Source of the DNA: Paralichthys olivaceus
Lineage: Eukaryota > Chordata > Actinopteri > Pleuronectiformes > Paralichthyidae
DNA length: 64,000 nucleotides
NCBI RefSeq assembly: GCF_024713975.1
Contig: NC_091102.1
Location: 13,397,001-13,461,000, forward strand
Reading direction: 5' to 3'
The notes below the pieces were generated by a model. The model saw only the letters and a list, made by a program, of their open reading frames with translations. It did no database searches and was not told where the DNA came from. The translations under genes and the position numbers were made by a program. Shown one piece after another: positions 1 to 13,400 of the stretch (within the stretch, counting starts at the first letter, position 1; each line of letters begins with the position of its first letter).

Positions 1-2110
1 AGCCCCAGCACATTTACTGTCTTTCTTTTTTATGGAGCTATGAAACATAAAAGCATGAAGAATATCTTCGTGTTCTCAGATTTCCTGTTCATTTCAAAAC
101 CTTAAAATGATCATGGAAATTTCCAATCATGTGACATGGATGTTTAGCATTGTCCTAATGCTGCCACATCAGAAATGATTATACCATGTTTGATTTACTG
201 CTCCGCCTTAGAGTTGCAACACAGTTATGTATCTGCCCTTGGTTACATAAGCAGTAGAGCGGGTTGACCGATAGAGCCGCTGCCAGGAAGGTCACACACT
301 GCCTCTTGCTATAAGAGCTCTTTCACTGTGGTTACTCACAACATTAGTGAGTGTATACATGTTCAAATCAGCCCTGCACTGTCTGGTTAAATGCAACATT
401 TGAGCTTTTTGTAATGCTGCATATGAATTAGTGATCTGTGTGTATATTCATCAATTTGAGATACATATACACATTACATTTGTTTCAGTTCTAGTCACCA
501 CTTCCTTATTTTGTTAATATTTAATCATAAGTTTCTTATTTTTCATCTGTCTGTTGTTTGGTGCTGGGCCGTTAATTATTGGAGTTCCCTGGGGATAAAA
601 AAAATGGCCGCCTGCTGAAACATGGCAGCTCAAACCGAATCCAATTTTAGAAAGTGTGTGGGTTAGTTTAAAGTTAGTTAAAATTAAAAAAAGCTCCATA
701 TAGAATAGGTCGATAATTCTTTGATTACCTTTGTTCACATTATGTTGTACCCATGAATAAACGTCTTGCATATGCTTCAACCACAATCAATCTTAGTGTT
801 CATTTTGGAGACCACGTGAGTGTTTTTGACAGGGTTGAAGAAATTCCCTCACAGATGTTCACAGTTAAACTTGAGGAGAACCAAAGAGTTTCGGTTTAGC
901 AGGAAGTAATGTATATAGGGAAGCAGATGAATGAAGTGTACGCATATGTGCAAGTCTTCTGTTTCAAAAATCTGTGTGTGCATGTGTGTGTGTGTGTGTG
1001 TGTGTGTGTTTGAGCGTTAATGAATGCTTGTGGTCTATAACAGACTGACATGACTCGTTTGGCATCTCAACCCTTCCTTGTGTCATGAGACCTGCACCTC
1101 TACTTCTGTGTGGTGCTAAATGCTCCTCTGAGAGCTGAACAGACCCATAACATTTACCTGAATTCCAACACAAGTCAGACATTTGACGGCCCTGCACACT
1201 CACACAGGGGTTTTCATTCACACCTCAGGTCAAGTTAACGCTGGAACAAGCTATTCTGGTGATGACACAAAAATCTGTGGACCAATAAGAATGAAAATGG
1301 GGTAAGGTGATCCCGCCCTAACAGTCAAGTCTACTTTGTATTAGCCCACACAGATCTGAGACGAGGTTCAACCAGGCAACTGTGGAATCAGCAGTATGGG
1401 TGGATCATGGGTTTGTCAAAGCTTTATTAACAATCCAATCTGAACGACAAGCATGTGTCACATGACTGTCAAAGTAATTTTACAAACACAACCTGATGAG
1501 ACTCCAAGTTTCTAAACCTTTCTGACTGGCATCAAACAGGAAACATGTGTTAGCGTACTATACATGTGTAAGAGTCTGTGTGTGCTGTTGGAGTTGGAGG
1601 GGCCGACGTGTGGGGTCATGCATGTATTTGTGTTTCAAAGAGCAGTGTGCGTGCGTGCGTGCACGTGTGTGTGTGGGTGTGTGTGTGTGTGTGTGTGTCA
1701 GCTGCTACTGGTGTCAGCGCTATTTTTAGCTCTTCCCATTTGAACTCTGTTGTCCAGTCACTTTCCCAGAGATTCATGGGAGTGAACACAGCCTGATACC
1801 CGCAATAAAAATAAGAATAATGATGCTGCTTTTACTGACATCCCCCGGATAAATATAACTGCTGACAATCAAACTCTAGCGTCAAATATCAAATGAAAAC
1901 AAGGTTTGACTTGGAATGAAAGCTGCAGCACATAACCAATCTCTGTACGTCAGATCCTTTTTTTGTAGCAGCTAAGAGAGAAGCTATTGTTAAACACACT
2001 GCTACACACAATCAAGTTGTTCACATTAAAAACAATAATCATTTTCAAATATATTTTACTTTGAATATGTCTGAGGATCACTTCATGGTCCCTAAAAGAT
2101 AAAACTACAA
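1..2110. other. gene-free left flank
   Basis: No exon with a recognisable protein or matched splice sites was seen on either strand. The stretch holds a (TG)n run at about 973-1009 and a mixed GT/GTGC run at about 1640-1699. Short open frames here are composition artefacts, several of them translated from the microsatellites into CVCV or HTHT runs. Confidence 0.5.
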
Positions 2111-2111
2111 T

Positions 2112-2172
2112 GAACAATCCATTATCTATTCCGCTTATCCTTTGAGGGTCATCTAGACCCAACTCCAGCTTG

Positions 2173-2210
<38 letters not shown>
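2112..2210. repeat. fish dispersed repeat remnant with CA tract
   Basis: The segment contains a short block reading as 'ccattatctattccgcttat', then a degraded 'gagggtc' block, then a (CA)18 tract at 2174-2209. This opening block is one I recognise as very common in teleost genomes (usually written CCATTATCTATACCGCTTATCC...GAGGGTC). Only about 50 bp of the unit remain. The superfamily is uncertain. Confidence 0.5.
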
Positions 2211-2215
<5 letters not shown>

Positions 2216-2768
2216 TATATATTTATTTATTCATATTTATATTTATTTATTTAAATTATTCTTATTTATGAAAACCTTGAAAATGAATGTTGAATGTAAG
2301 ATATGTGTCTTTTATCATCACACATCATCAGACCATGACTTCTCATAGGCCCATGTGGTCAGGCAAACATCCCTGAATAACCTTGAACAGAAATCCTTTT
2401 TTAAAAGACCCTGGTGTCGACATTGGTAACTTCTGTTGTTTGTCATGTTACCACCGCTCAACTTTGGCTTTAAAAAACAGGCATGTTGCCTCTACAAAGA
2501 TGATGACTCCACTCTCAAAGGGTTTCCGATACGAGTTTCCGAGTCACATCCTCAAACCGATGCTCTGTAAGATTTCCCATCCCACAGCACTCATGCAGCA
2601 GGAATGATGAGGGGCCTTTTCACTGTGTCAGATGATGTGAAATTACAAGACGTGAGCATGGTGTGACTGGACTGGGTGATTTGCCGACATGTCTGGCACA
2701 TCCAGGAGTTTCCCGCTGCCGAAGGCCACCAGATCATCAGCGCAGGACGGAAAGTGAGCGACCTGCGG

Positions 2769-2781
2769 GTTGCCTGACAAC
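2769..2781. promoter_or_regulatory. RFX X-box-like palindrome, ptprn upstream
   Basis: The 13-mer GTTGCCTGACAAC has two inverted half-sites (GTTGCC and GACAAC) around a one-base spacer, with further GC-rich symmetry outside. It fits the RFX X-box (GTNRCC-N0-3-RGYAAC). It lies 4.6 kb before the ptprn start codon. No occupancy evidence is available. Confidence 0.35.
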
Positions 2782-3176
2782 CGCAGACAAACAAGCAACA
2801 CCTGACACGTGGTCAAGTTAAAAAAAAGTCTTAAATTAGCAGGCAGATCCCGGCAGGGCTGAGAAAACAGTTATCAGATAGACACAGACACATGCACACA
2901 CCAAGTCTGAGAATATCAACAGAACATAGCAGCCAAACCCAACTCAGCCATGTCATGATTCTATTTTAAATATAGGATGCAATGTTTCGGTTTAAAAATA
3001 ACAGCAGCTATATTCTCAAGCTTGCATTAGAAAAAAGCCAATTAGCCAAATTAGCCAAATTAGGTGAAACGTGTTTGAGAACATCCACTTCAGTCAGAGA
3101 ACATCCACCCAATAATAATGTATCCACAATTATTAGTATGACACAAAAGAGGTTTTTATTATATGTCTTGTATTAA

Positions 3177-3510
3177 ATGAAATGTATTACCTTCACCACG
3201 GTCTGTTTGTTTGTGGGAAGGATTACACACAAAACAACTAAACTTACTTCCATGAAATTTGGTGGAAGGATGAGACATGGTCAAAGGAAGAACTCATTAA
3301 ATTTTGCTGCGGATCTGGATCAGAGGGTGGATCCGGAGAATTTCGTTTTTTTATTTTTCCTTTAAATTGCGACATATAGAATAATTAATGGGTCCTGATG
3401 AAAAAAGGTTTGTTTAGAGGACTGATATTTATTCATGTAAAAGTTTGAATTTTAAAATATGGTTTCATAAGGTGACAGTTGGGCCTTGGGTAGGCACTCT
3501 AAAAGAAGTA
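3177..3510 (+). repeat. dispersed teleost repeat (copy 1 of 3)
   Basis: The segment opens with 'gtctgtttgtttgtgggaag' and continues through 'tccatgaaatttggtggaag', a 'ggatctggatcagagggtgg' block and 'gggccttgg'. I recognise this as an abundant non-coding teleost repeat. Related, more decayed copies sit in ptprn introns at about 14290-14480 and 21440-21645. The 60-odd-residue frame inside it is not a gene. Confidence 0.55.
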
Positions 3511-5546
3511 AAAAAATCTATTTATTATATAATCCTATCTTACTGCCATGTTGAAAGTGTGAAGTATTTTGGGAATATTTGGGGTCTAGCATGGGTGCCT
3601 CTGCTCTGTGGAATGTCAGGGCAGTAGAAGCCAAGCAGTGTGGATGACATGGTGGGAAATAGTTTGAAGAACCTTTTTAAAACCACTAAACATGAGAAAC
3701 GGAGATATACAATCTGTTTGTTGTCTCTCTGTGGGTCTTTGTAATTAGTATTTTAGCATTAGTGTTGTGATATAGTTACAGATGGTACATTAGAGCAGAC
3801 AGCAGCAGAAAATAATGTGATAATAACCATAGAATAACAGCCACGGTGAGCGATAGTGAAAATGCTTGAATGTCTTAACGCAACTTAAATAGTTTCTATA
3901 GATCAGGGGTGTTCAGCTGGTTTCATCCTTCATAAGCACTGAATGCATGTTGCCCGGCAACCAACCAAACACACTGGTACACACATGCCATTGAGCTGAG
4001 CTGAGCTGAGCGTGACACAGGGATGAAAGGATGGAAGTGGAGGAGTGAGACAGAAAGAGAGGTGGAATCTGGCTGTGTGGACAAATTTAGGTTTTCAACT
4101 ATCGATCCCCACAACTGGTTTCAGGGTTAAAGTTAGAGCTCTGTTTGGGTCAGGGGGGGGGTTCTCGTGACTATACAGAGACCAGTGTGTGTGTTTGTGC
4201 AGGAGTGGCGGGTGCATATTTGTGATTTCATGCAAGCATGTAACATGCAACCAGAGAGATTTTATGGACAACATTTACATGGATCTACTCTGGGGTCTAT
4301 CTTGGGCGAGATACGATATCACAACCAACAGCAGCACAATGTGCCTGAAATAGAGAACCGAGGACATCAGATCAAACCATGTGTTTAATGAGTCACACAC
4401 GAAGGCCACTTCCTGTTCAATCACAGCACGGTCGCCTCGGACTTCTGTCAGTGAAATGAGCAGAGACAACTTAATATTGCTCAGCAGATAGAAACCCTCG
4501 GGAGGGTGAGCAATGATACCCCCACATCATAATCATTCCCTGGATAGTGCCCATGCTCTGACAAGGATAGAAGCAAGGTGAGAAAAGTGGGTCTACTATA
4601 TATATCTCTATCTATATAATTATAAATGTTTGTCTGCTGAAAATAAAATGCACTGATTCAAGTCATAAACACCTTACAAATAAATTAAATGTAAATAACA
4701 TTCTATATTGAGTATATTTTACTAATGGAAGCACAGTGGGCATTTATCTGGTTCAGTGTTATTTCAGTGTGCACTCCAGATGGTGTACAGACCATTTACC
4801 CGTGTATATTCGATTTTATTTAATGCTTTTAACAGGCAGTAAAAATACATTTTAATTGAGAATAATATCAGATAAACTCTATCATGAATTGTTGTGAGCT
4901 CACTAAAAGTAATCTGCTGTATATTCAGCAGTGGTTGCACTAGACTGTAAGTAGCCTTCCCCATGCTTTGGTTTGAACAGACAGCAGAGGGCGCAATAGG
5001 ATAATTAAATGAGACGATGCTGTGACACTATTTCCTCATTGGCATTAAAAAAAACCCTCTTGCTATTTTCACAGGGTTTTTAATCAGAAAGCATCAATTT
5101 ACTATCCAGCGTCCATGTTAGTTTGAAATACAAAAGAACAAAAGCGATACATTTAGGAAATATCTGTGTCTAGTAAACAGGAACTTGAAATGTTTTGTTT
5201 TCTTGTAAGTTAAAGGTTGTAGTTTCTTACCTGGACTGAGGCGACTGCTCTAAATGTGTAAAGCTGTTGTGTTTTTTATGATGAAACTAACACTACTGAT
5301 CACTTATATTTCCAATCCATGTATTCTGAAGCTATGGCTGGATGCTTATGGATGGTTTCCCCCCAAAATGACATAAATAATGGACCAAAAGTACAAACGG
5401 ATGCAAAGATGACTCTCTGGTTAATATCATTCCCATTATCGGGGGATTTTATGTTTACAAATCCAAGCACAAGAGAGTGAGATCTGGATTTAGTTTGTTT
5501 CTTAAAGAATAAAGGAAACAAGGCCTAGCCCATGTAATTTTAATTC

Positions 5547-5548
<2 letters not shown>
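3511..5548. other. gene-free stretch
   Basis: Nothing coding was recognised. The one item that stands out is the perfect X-box palindrome at 3949-3961, listed separately. There is a short 'gagctgagctgagctgagcg' tandem repeat at about 3993-4012. Confidence 0.45.
3949..3961. promoter_or_regulatory. perfect RFX X-box palindrome, ptprn upstream
   Basis: GTTGCCCGGCAAC is an exact 13-bp inverted repeat of the strong RFX half-site GTTGCC with a one-base spacer. It lies 3.5 kb before the ptprn start codon. A perfect double half-site is uncommon by chance, but function here is inferred only from the motif. Confidence 0.4.

Positions 5549-5603
<55 letters not shown>
5549..5603 (+). repeat. (GT)n microsatellite
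   Basis: About 27 uninterrupted GT units are visible. They are followed by a pyrimidine-rich stretch (5740-5960) with no recognisable coding potential or splice structure. Confidence 0.9.
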
Positions 5604-5606
<3 letters not shown>

Positions 5607-6389
5607 TGGCAGGCACCCATAGGGGCGTGGCTGACCCACCTGTAAAGCATTAAGCAATCTACCCCAGCAGTATATATATGCACAGTGCTGCCATCCATTT
5701 TCTACCAGTTCATCACACTCATGCCACAGCTGATTTAGTCTCTGTACTTTTTGATTCTCTGAGCCTTGTTGAATCTTTGCCTCTCTGACTTTATTCCTCC
5801 CAGTCTGCAGGTTTTACTCTCCTGCCACCTCTCCTACCTGCTCTGCTGTTTCCTGCCTGCCTCAAAACTCACCTGCCTCTCAGCCCTGCAGCTCTTTCTT
5901 GTCTCCTCTCCACCCTCACTCTGCTCAACTCTCAGGATTCTCTCTGTTCATTGTGATAGATCTGTTAAACATTCTCTGTGGTCTCTGTTCTGTAACTGGG
6001 TCCAAATTCAGACACTATATGAAATATGTATTATTCAGTATTTTATGTAAGTTCCATATTCGGTATATTTGATAATTGTTCAATTAAAAAATGTGTAGCC
6101 TTTTAAACCCATAGGTGTGGTTCCTTCCTTACTAATCACATAAGTTAGTATACAAATGTTATGTTTCCTATTGGGCTATGTAGTTTACAATGCAAATTAT
6201 TTCAGTTGGAATAAACCCTAACATTTGTGTGCACTTGCAGGGTCAAGTTTATTGCCAAATATGCCTTTGTTTCATTATCAGTTAGAGCACTGTCATTGTT
6301 ATTTCAGTCACATATTTTCAAGTGAAACATTACAATCACTGCTGCATGTCCCCTTGCCAAGAAGTGAATTGGTCCCTATACCTGCCTTT

Positions 6390-6790
6390 AGGACAGGTAT
6401 GAGTGTTAAAGGGTGGAGTAACCTTGTACTAGAGCGCTGTGAGAGGCCAGCTGGATGTATGTGGGCCACTTTGATGATGCAGCACAACAGGCCTTTTAGT
6501 GGCCTGCGCACAATGGATGTGAGCCTAAAGTGGCCCATGTGGTAAATGGTGAATATGACCCAAATAGCACAAAACTAATTTGGCACCTTTAGGCACCTTT
6601 GGTTGATGTGTGGTTTTGCTGTGGTTTACTTGTGGCCCAGATCTATCAAACAGGAGCGGAGCGCCCAGGTGCCATCAATCCACACTGTATGTGCTTGTGG
6701 GCTGGTTGACAATGTTCATTGTGGACCAAATCTGGGCCAAAATCAATTGTGCTATGTGGGTACAAACCAAGAAAAGAAGGTTACACACAG
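6390..6790. repeat. possible dispersed 'tggccca' repeat
   Basis: The block is built from recurring variants of 'gtggcccatgtgg', 'gtggcccagatct' and 'aatctgggcc'. It resembles a teleost intergenic repeat. The overlapping frames in both orientations share no recognisable protein. Boundaries and family are uncertain. Confidence 0.35.
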
Positions 6791-6984
6791 GTGACAGGTT
6801 GTATCAGAGTTAGACTTCCAGACAAATCTGAACAGTCAAACATGAAATTAAATATAAAATGTGATTAAAAACCTGCATGTTAACTTACACTTACTTTAGA
6901 TACAGGAGCAAGACTTGTCTTGATACACCTCTGCACAGCTGGTTGCACGTTTCGCGCGCCTGCAGGCACGTTTCTGAATAATAA

Positions 6985-7416
6985 ATGCATGACGTATATG
7001 AATGGGTGGAATCCTTAAAATGAACCCCTAACCATTCCGCGATGACGTAGCTGCAGGTTAATCCTGGGCGTCATTTACGCAGCTGTGCTGTCGTGAATCG
7101 ATACTACGTCTCATGTCCACAGCCTGTCCCTCCTCCTCCTCCTCTTCATCCTCCTCATCCTCCCCACGCCCCGCCTTTCCTCTCCACTGTGAGGATCCAC
7201 TCCTTTCTACCATTAATTTCTTCAGCCGATATTTCCCTGTCTGCGTGGGCTTGTGTTTGGGGGTTTACGGTTTGAGCTGTCGACTCTGGCTGCAGCTCGT
7301 TTGAACAACATGGGGATTTAAGGGACGAGGGAGGAAAAGGGGCAAAGCAAAGGGACCTCCGCATCTTTCTCTCCGCATCTCCTCATCCTCCTGCTGCTGT
7401 GAGGCTGGAGAGGATC
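6985..7416 (+). promoter_or_regulatory. ptprn: ptprn promoter and 5'UTR region
   Basis: This GC-richer block directly precedes the ptprn start codon. It carries TGACGTA at 6989-6995 and again at 7043-7049, both cAMP-response-element-like, plus a CAGCTG E-box at about 7080 and a 'ccccgcc' GC box at 7168-7174. No TATA box is obvious. The transcription start cannot be fixed from sequence; a 5'UTR beginning somewhere in 7080-7300 would be typical. CRE-like sites would suit a dense-core-granule gene, but that is inference. Confidence 0.4.
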
Positions 7417-10400
7417 ATGCATCACCTCAAACCATGGCGAGCTCTGCTGCTTGTCACCGTGCTGTGCCAACCAGGGCTCTCAGACAAATACGGTAAGATG
7501 ATAATGATGATGATGATGATGGAACGATCCTTAACCAGAACTCTCCTGTATTACTCTCCCAGGTACATTGTGTATCTAAGTAGGTATTGACTTTATAATC
7601 TCATGCTCCAGCTCAGAACCAGTGTAGGGATAAGTGTACAATGTGCCATAGTTAATTGGCTAAAAATGAACTATAATGTGAAATGTGTTTTTGAGTAAAA
7701 CATGCATATATGGGTAAAGTACATTATCAGACCTTCCCAAAACTTCTATGCAAATATCATAATTCACTAAATTACAGTTTATACAGAAATGACTTTTTAA
7801 AACTGGAATACTGCAGGATGTAGGTCGCTAATCTTATTTATGAATTAAAAATAGAGCGACAGAATTTAAACTGGTCATTGTGTTTTTAAACATGTGTGTG
7901 CTGATGCCCTCAAAGTGTCACATTTCACTCTCACCAGTAGAAATGGCAGTGAAAGTAGCAGCAGTGGATGTGCCGTTAGTATTATTGACAGTGGCAGCAG
8001 CAGCAATGATCATCTCATGTCGTTAAGTGTTACAGAAGGAGTTGAATTTCTCTTTTAGAAGATTTATTCATTAAACAGACATAATGTGTAATTGACACAC
8101 TGGTGCAACAAGTGAATTGTCACATCTCTATATACAAATTATTTTTTAGCATTTGAAAAAATAATGTTTGTTTGGGTGTGTAAGTGGAGATGAAGCTTTT
8201 AGGATTCAGTGAGTAATTTACACAGAGATTGAAAAGGAACAAATGTTTTTAATTCTCTGCTTCAGGTTTTTATCTGATGTAAATAAATCAACATAAGTCC
8301 TCCACATCTGGATGTAATCACTCCTTTAATTCTTGGAAAGTTTAAAATCTTTATTACCTAAGTTTCAACTATTAGGTACAACCACAGATGTGATTCCTGA
8401 AACACCTCAAAAGCAACTGCTGACAGTGGAGAGAATTGACTGCATTTGCAAGATAGAATAAGTCTCTCCTATGATCTCTTTGTATGTATTCAAAACGACT
8501 CCTTCGCTATTGAAGAAACAAAAATATTAAAATAAACTACTTGTGTTTTTTTTGCAATTTTATCATTAGAAAACCAAACTTTGATGGAAGAAAACCTCTG
8601 TCAATGGCATCAAAAAACAATGAATGGTGCTCAGCATAATGACAAGCCAATCAGCGAACGCTTACGATTTCAGCACCATGGAGAGAAACTAGTAACCACA
8701 GTTACTTCCTTCCCTCCATTCATCCAGGAATGTCTTCCTCACATGCATCCATCCATCTGCTCATCTGATTAGCCGTCCATCCATATGTGCGACTGTCGCT
8801 CCTCTCACACACAGCATGAGGCTTATGTCTGTTGACGTCTCTGCTGCCATTCGTCTCCCTGAGGGATAGGTGTCCTGTTGCTATGGCAAATTTAGATTTG
8901 CTCGTCAAAGTATGTACTCATTGGAACATTGGTGTTTTAGCACGTTAGTGAACATGTTTATTTATGTCTGTTTTAAATAATGATTATTAGTCTAATGAGA
9001 ATATAAAGTAAACTGTCGGCCGAGGAGGGATGTCAATTTTCTCTGATACAATTGGACCAGTGGGTGTCTTATTTTATTTGCCACTGGGGAGTTTTATCGT
9101 GCAAGCTCTCGTTTTCTCGTCTGAAAACAAGTGTAGGAGTCAGACAATCCCGTAGGTCAATACACATGCTTGTAAAGCTGACATCCCCCTCACAGATAGA
9201 TTTAACAAAACACAACAGACAATAAGATCCAGAAATAAAACCTTCATTTCAAATTTTAGAAAATAAGTGTGTTGAAGTGGCTTTGTGATGTGGGTCTTTG
9301 TTTTAGCTCCGTGTTGATTGTTAGCCCAACACTAGCAGATGCCCTCTCCTGGAAAATCAGTCAATGTTTGATGACTCGTGCTGGCATTTCCACACAATGT
9401 CTTGTGTTGTGTGTGTCAGTCCCTCTGTGAGCCCTTGTGTGCCACAGTTTCTCAGATACCTTCTGGCAGTAACCCATTACACCAATACCCATGTGGTTTT
9501 TTTGCCTTTTTTCCCAAAGCTTGTATGAAGGTTCACACAGGCGTCCACACATTGGATGATACATATGTAAAAATCCTTAATGACAGCCAGAACAACAAAT
9601 TATTTGATGGCAGAATTCAGAGAGTAAGGTTTTATCCAAATACCTTCCCATGAATTAAACTTTTTTCTGGTGCACATTAGATGTCAGTGCATCAGAGGAT
9701 AAGTGGCAACACACGGTGTGTGCACACTGTGTTTTTCTCTAAAGAAAGAAGAGGTGAGTCACAGTCAACGCTGTTAAGTACTGCGTCACTTCATTTCAAG
9801 GTAAAGAGAAAAAGTAGAGCTGAGTCTTTGTTCTGTACGCAGGTTTGTATTTAGGTAAACATTCAATTCATAGAACCACCAGCTCAGCAGTAATTAACAT
9901 GCTTTCATAGGGACTCATTATGGGATACATCCTTACACACACCTACACACAGATTTTATGCCACTTATATTATATTTATTTGCTTTTTGTCCGTCACATG
10001 CTTACATGGAACTTAGGACCAAAAAACTGGATGAGATGTGACATGAAAAAGAAATACACACAGACAGACAGAGCTACTCATGCATATCGTTCTGTGTTAG
10101 GTTCCTATCTATCTCCAAACACCTGCTCCTTCCCACAGGGTCTCAGTCACTAGACTAAAATAAGAAACAGTGGAACAGAAAGACAAGGAAAAGACTAAAA
10201 ATACAAACTAGAACACTGCATTCATGTTCCCTGTTACAAATCTGCAGTCAATGAATAACCTATTGTAAATTCAATACATTGACATAACATAGACTTGTTC
10301 AGTTTATAATATATATAAAATAAATACGATAATATAAGTAACATAAGTATATAAGTAAATATAACTTTCAGGTTTTGGGATTACAAATTACTTATTAAAT

Positions 10401-13400
10401 GATCATTTATCAAAGGCTGATGTGATGATATGATGACAATTTATACATATAGACAGGGTTGAGCTCATTTTGTTCCATCCTGATTTCAGCCTCCCCAAAT
10501 GTGAGTTAAAGCAGTTGTTGCCATGGAAATTGCCTTGACGGATTTTACCCCTGAATACCTGTTAGAAATCTCTTCTTGTCTTTCTGCCTCAGGTTGCTTG
10601 TTTGAAAGAAAACTGTGCAGGAGGGATCAGTTCTGCTCAGATGGTGAGTACAAGACACACACACACACACACACACGTAGTCAAACAAATGTTTTCAACT
10701 TCAGCATAAAACTTTTAAGACGGACTACTTCCTTAACACTTTCTGTACCTCAACAGCTTATTAAATTATTAATTATGCAACTAACACACACACACACACA
10801 CACACTGGGATCCTGCAGGCACAAAGGCGGAGTATAAGAACAAACAAACAGGAGTTTCTCCTCTCTTAGCCTCATATAGTCTATCTCTCCCTATCACCTG
10901 TCCCTTTCCCTTTTCCTCCTCTTTATCTAAGCCCCTCCCCTACTCTGCTGTCTCCATGGCAACACTGACATCACCGTGAGGTTGACACCCCCACAGTTGT
11001 TGTGCTAATACAGTGATGAGTCACTGACACACGCTTACGCACTTCTCTGTGGAAATTGCTCTTACACGCGCACAGCCATTGGACGGAATACAAAATAGAA
11101 CAGCTGGATTTATGCACATCTGTGTTCTGGGGGCAGAAGACGAGAGAAAAATATTTGATCAGACAGTCTGATTGGCTGTATTATCTCTCGGTCTGTCTCT
11201 TTTACAGAGTGTACGATGGAAAACAAGCTGTAAGCAATGTATTTATCACACCCTTTTGGGGGGGCTTCACATAGATCATGTCTCCCACAGAAAAAAAGGC
11301 TGAATTTTGCTGTCATGCTTTAGTGGAGCTTTGCAAAATGCAAATTCAGCAGCAAATCAACATTTCACAACAGCGTCTCATTAAGTTCAGGATTCATTTG
11401 AATTCTCATTCTTGTGGTGATGGTTTATTTGTCATGGTTCTGACCCTGTGGGACACCCTTTCTATAGATGTTAGATCTGCCTGATACCTTTAAAAAACAA
11501 CTTGAAACTCCTTCATTTAAACAGGCCCTTGTCTATTCCTCTATGATCTAGTTTTCCAAATGTGCATCCTTGTTTTCAACCTTGTGACAAATTGTGAAAA
11601 TGAATTACCAGTGTTAAAGATATTAATTACTCAAAAGTAAAACCTGTTTTAGCTTAGTTGACAATAAACAATAAATATACCAACTTATTTCATTGTTATG
11701 GTGCTATCTTTTTGTGTATCATACATTGTTTGTGTTATGTGTGCTATGGACAGCAAAGCACAATTTGTTTGTGTGTGTCTGTGTGGCCCTTAGACCAGGC
11801 CTCCCAAAGACAGTCAGACATGCACACACACTTTTGTGTTGTGTTTTGATCGTGGTACCATGTGGGGTTGACTCTTGCAGTCGTGACACTGTGAACACAG
11901 TGCTGGAGCAGATTTGTCCACATTTATGCATGGACCAAGGTCATGGTGATTAGCTCAGCCTGTTTTAGTCTGTGAAACATGTTAACCAGAACAAGGTCAG
12001 GTCTGAGTTGTGTGCATTCTTGTTGCACCCTAACCTTGTCCCCTTATTGCTCCTCTCAGATTCTGACTTAAGTCAAACGTTAGCAGGAGCTGGAGACTAC
12101 AAGTTCAATATAGTCTTATGACCTCTGCTCCTTTTCCCTTCTTCTGCATCCTGAGGCTACATCAGCCATGACTATAGCATACATCACATCAATTCGAGGA
12201 GAAAGGAAAAAAAATATCTCTGGCTTTGCAGCATCAATTTTAAATGCATCGTTTATAGCATCAAAACATTGATTGCAATGCTAAGTACTTTTAAGGTCAC
12301 GAAATGATTTGCAGGAAAACAGTTTTCCAAACAGAGATTTAATGTTTGTCTCTTTGGAAGTGAATGGAAATTAATTAGAAGCATTTATCTAAGTCCTGAG
12401 GGTGGTTTCTGCCTGGATAGTGAACATACCTTAGTTCCCATCTGTGTGGGACTAAAAAGACTCACACATGTCGTAGATTGTTGCACCAATGCATGCCATG
12501 AAAAAAAATATTCGGAGCATTTTTAAATCATGTCTTCTGAGCTGAATGTTTATCACGTTCTTTGGTGCAACACGTATCCTGCACAAGAATGGCATCTGCA
12601 GAAATAACTCCAGCTCCAGAAATAGTCCCAATCCAATCAAACCGTGCAGTTTTCTGTTTCCTCTCCAGTCATCTTCATTCCTCCTCCTCTCTCAGGGGAT
12701 GTATTGTACACAACCAGTGTGATACACTGCCAGGATAAAACACCCTGTGTCATAATCACATTATCAACATCAACTATTTGCAATGTGATTATAGCTTTTA
12801 CAACACACCACGAGGGAAACTGAATACGTCTCTTTTCTGTGAGTTCATTTTGTCTCTTTCTTGCTTCTGTACTCTGTGTTACTTGTCAGACTTTGTTAAT
12901 ATCATAACATTAGCTGTATTGCAAAACCACCCTCCAGTGGCTGAAACAGGGCTGAAGTAAAAAAAAACAAAAAACAATGCTTTAGTGTTTCATATCGAAC
13001 TAGTGGTTACAAAAATCCATAAATCCTCTTTAATCTGTTCACTAACGCAGCTCACCATCTCACCGTGGCCGGCCGGCTCAGTTGAGATTTATCTGGCGGA
13101 GTGAAAGGCTGCGGTGACTCATCACTGCGCCAGATAATGGTCTGCCCGGCTTTAGTTATATTTTGTTTCACGCAGCAGTGTTTCTGGGGATCTGTTCAGA
13201 GGGTTCAGGGTATCAATCTCAGCACATTTTGTGATATTTAGCTTTTCATCAATGTATTTAAATTAGAAATAATCAGACTCCCAGTATTAAATGCAGTAGA
13301 ACAATTAACAGGTAGAGCCCCTCCTTTTCTGTGATACAGAGGAGGAGCACTGAGGAGAAACAGCAGCGTAATCTCCTGACTCTGCTTTTGTCATAGTAGC

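Noticed and set aside
6225-6545. 106-residue plus frame
   Set aside because: Overlaps a probable dispersed repeat and has no recognisable domain or splice context.
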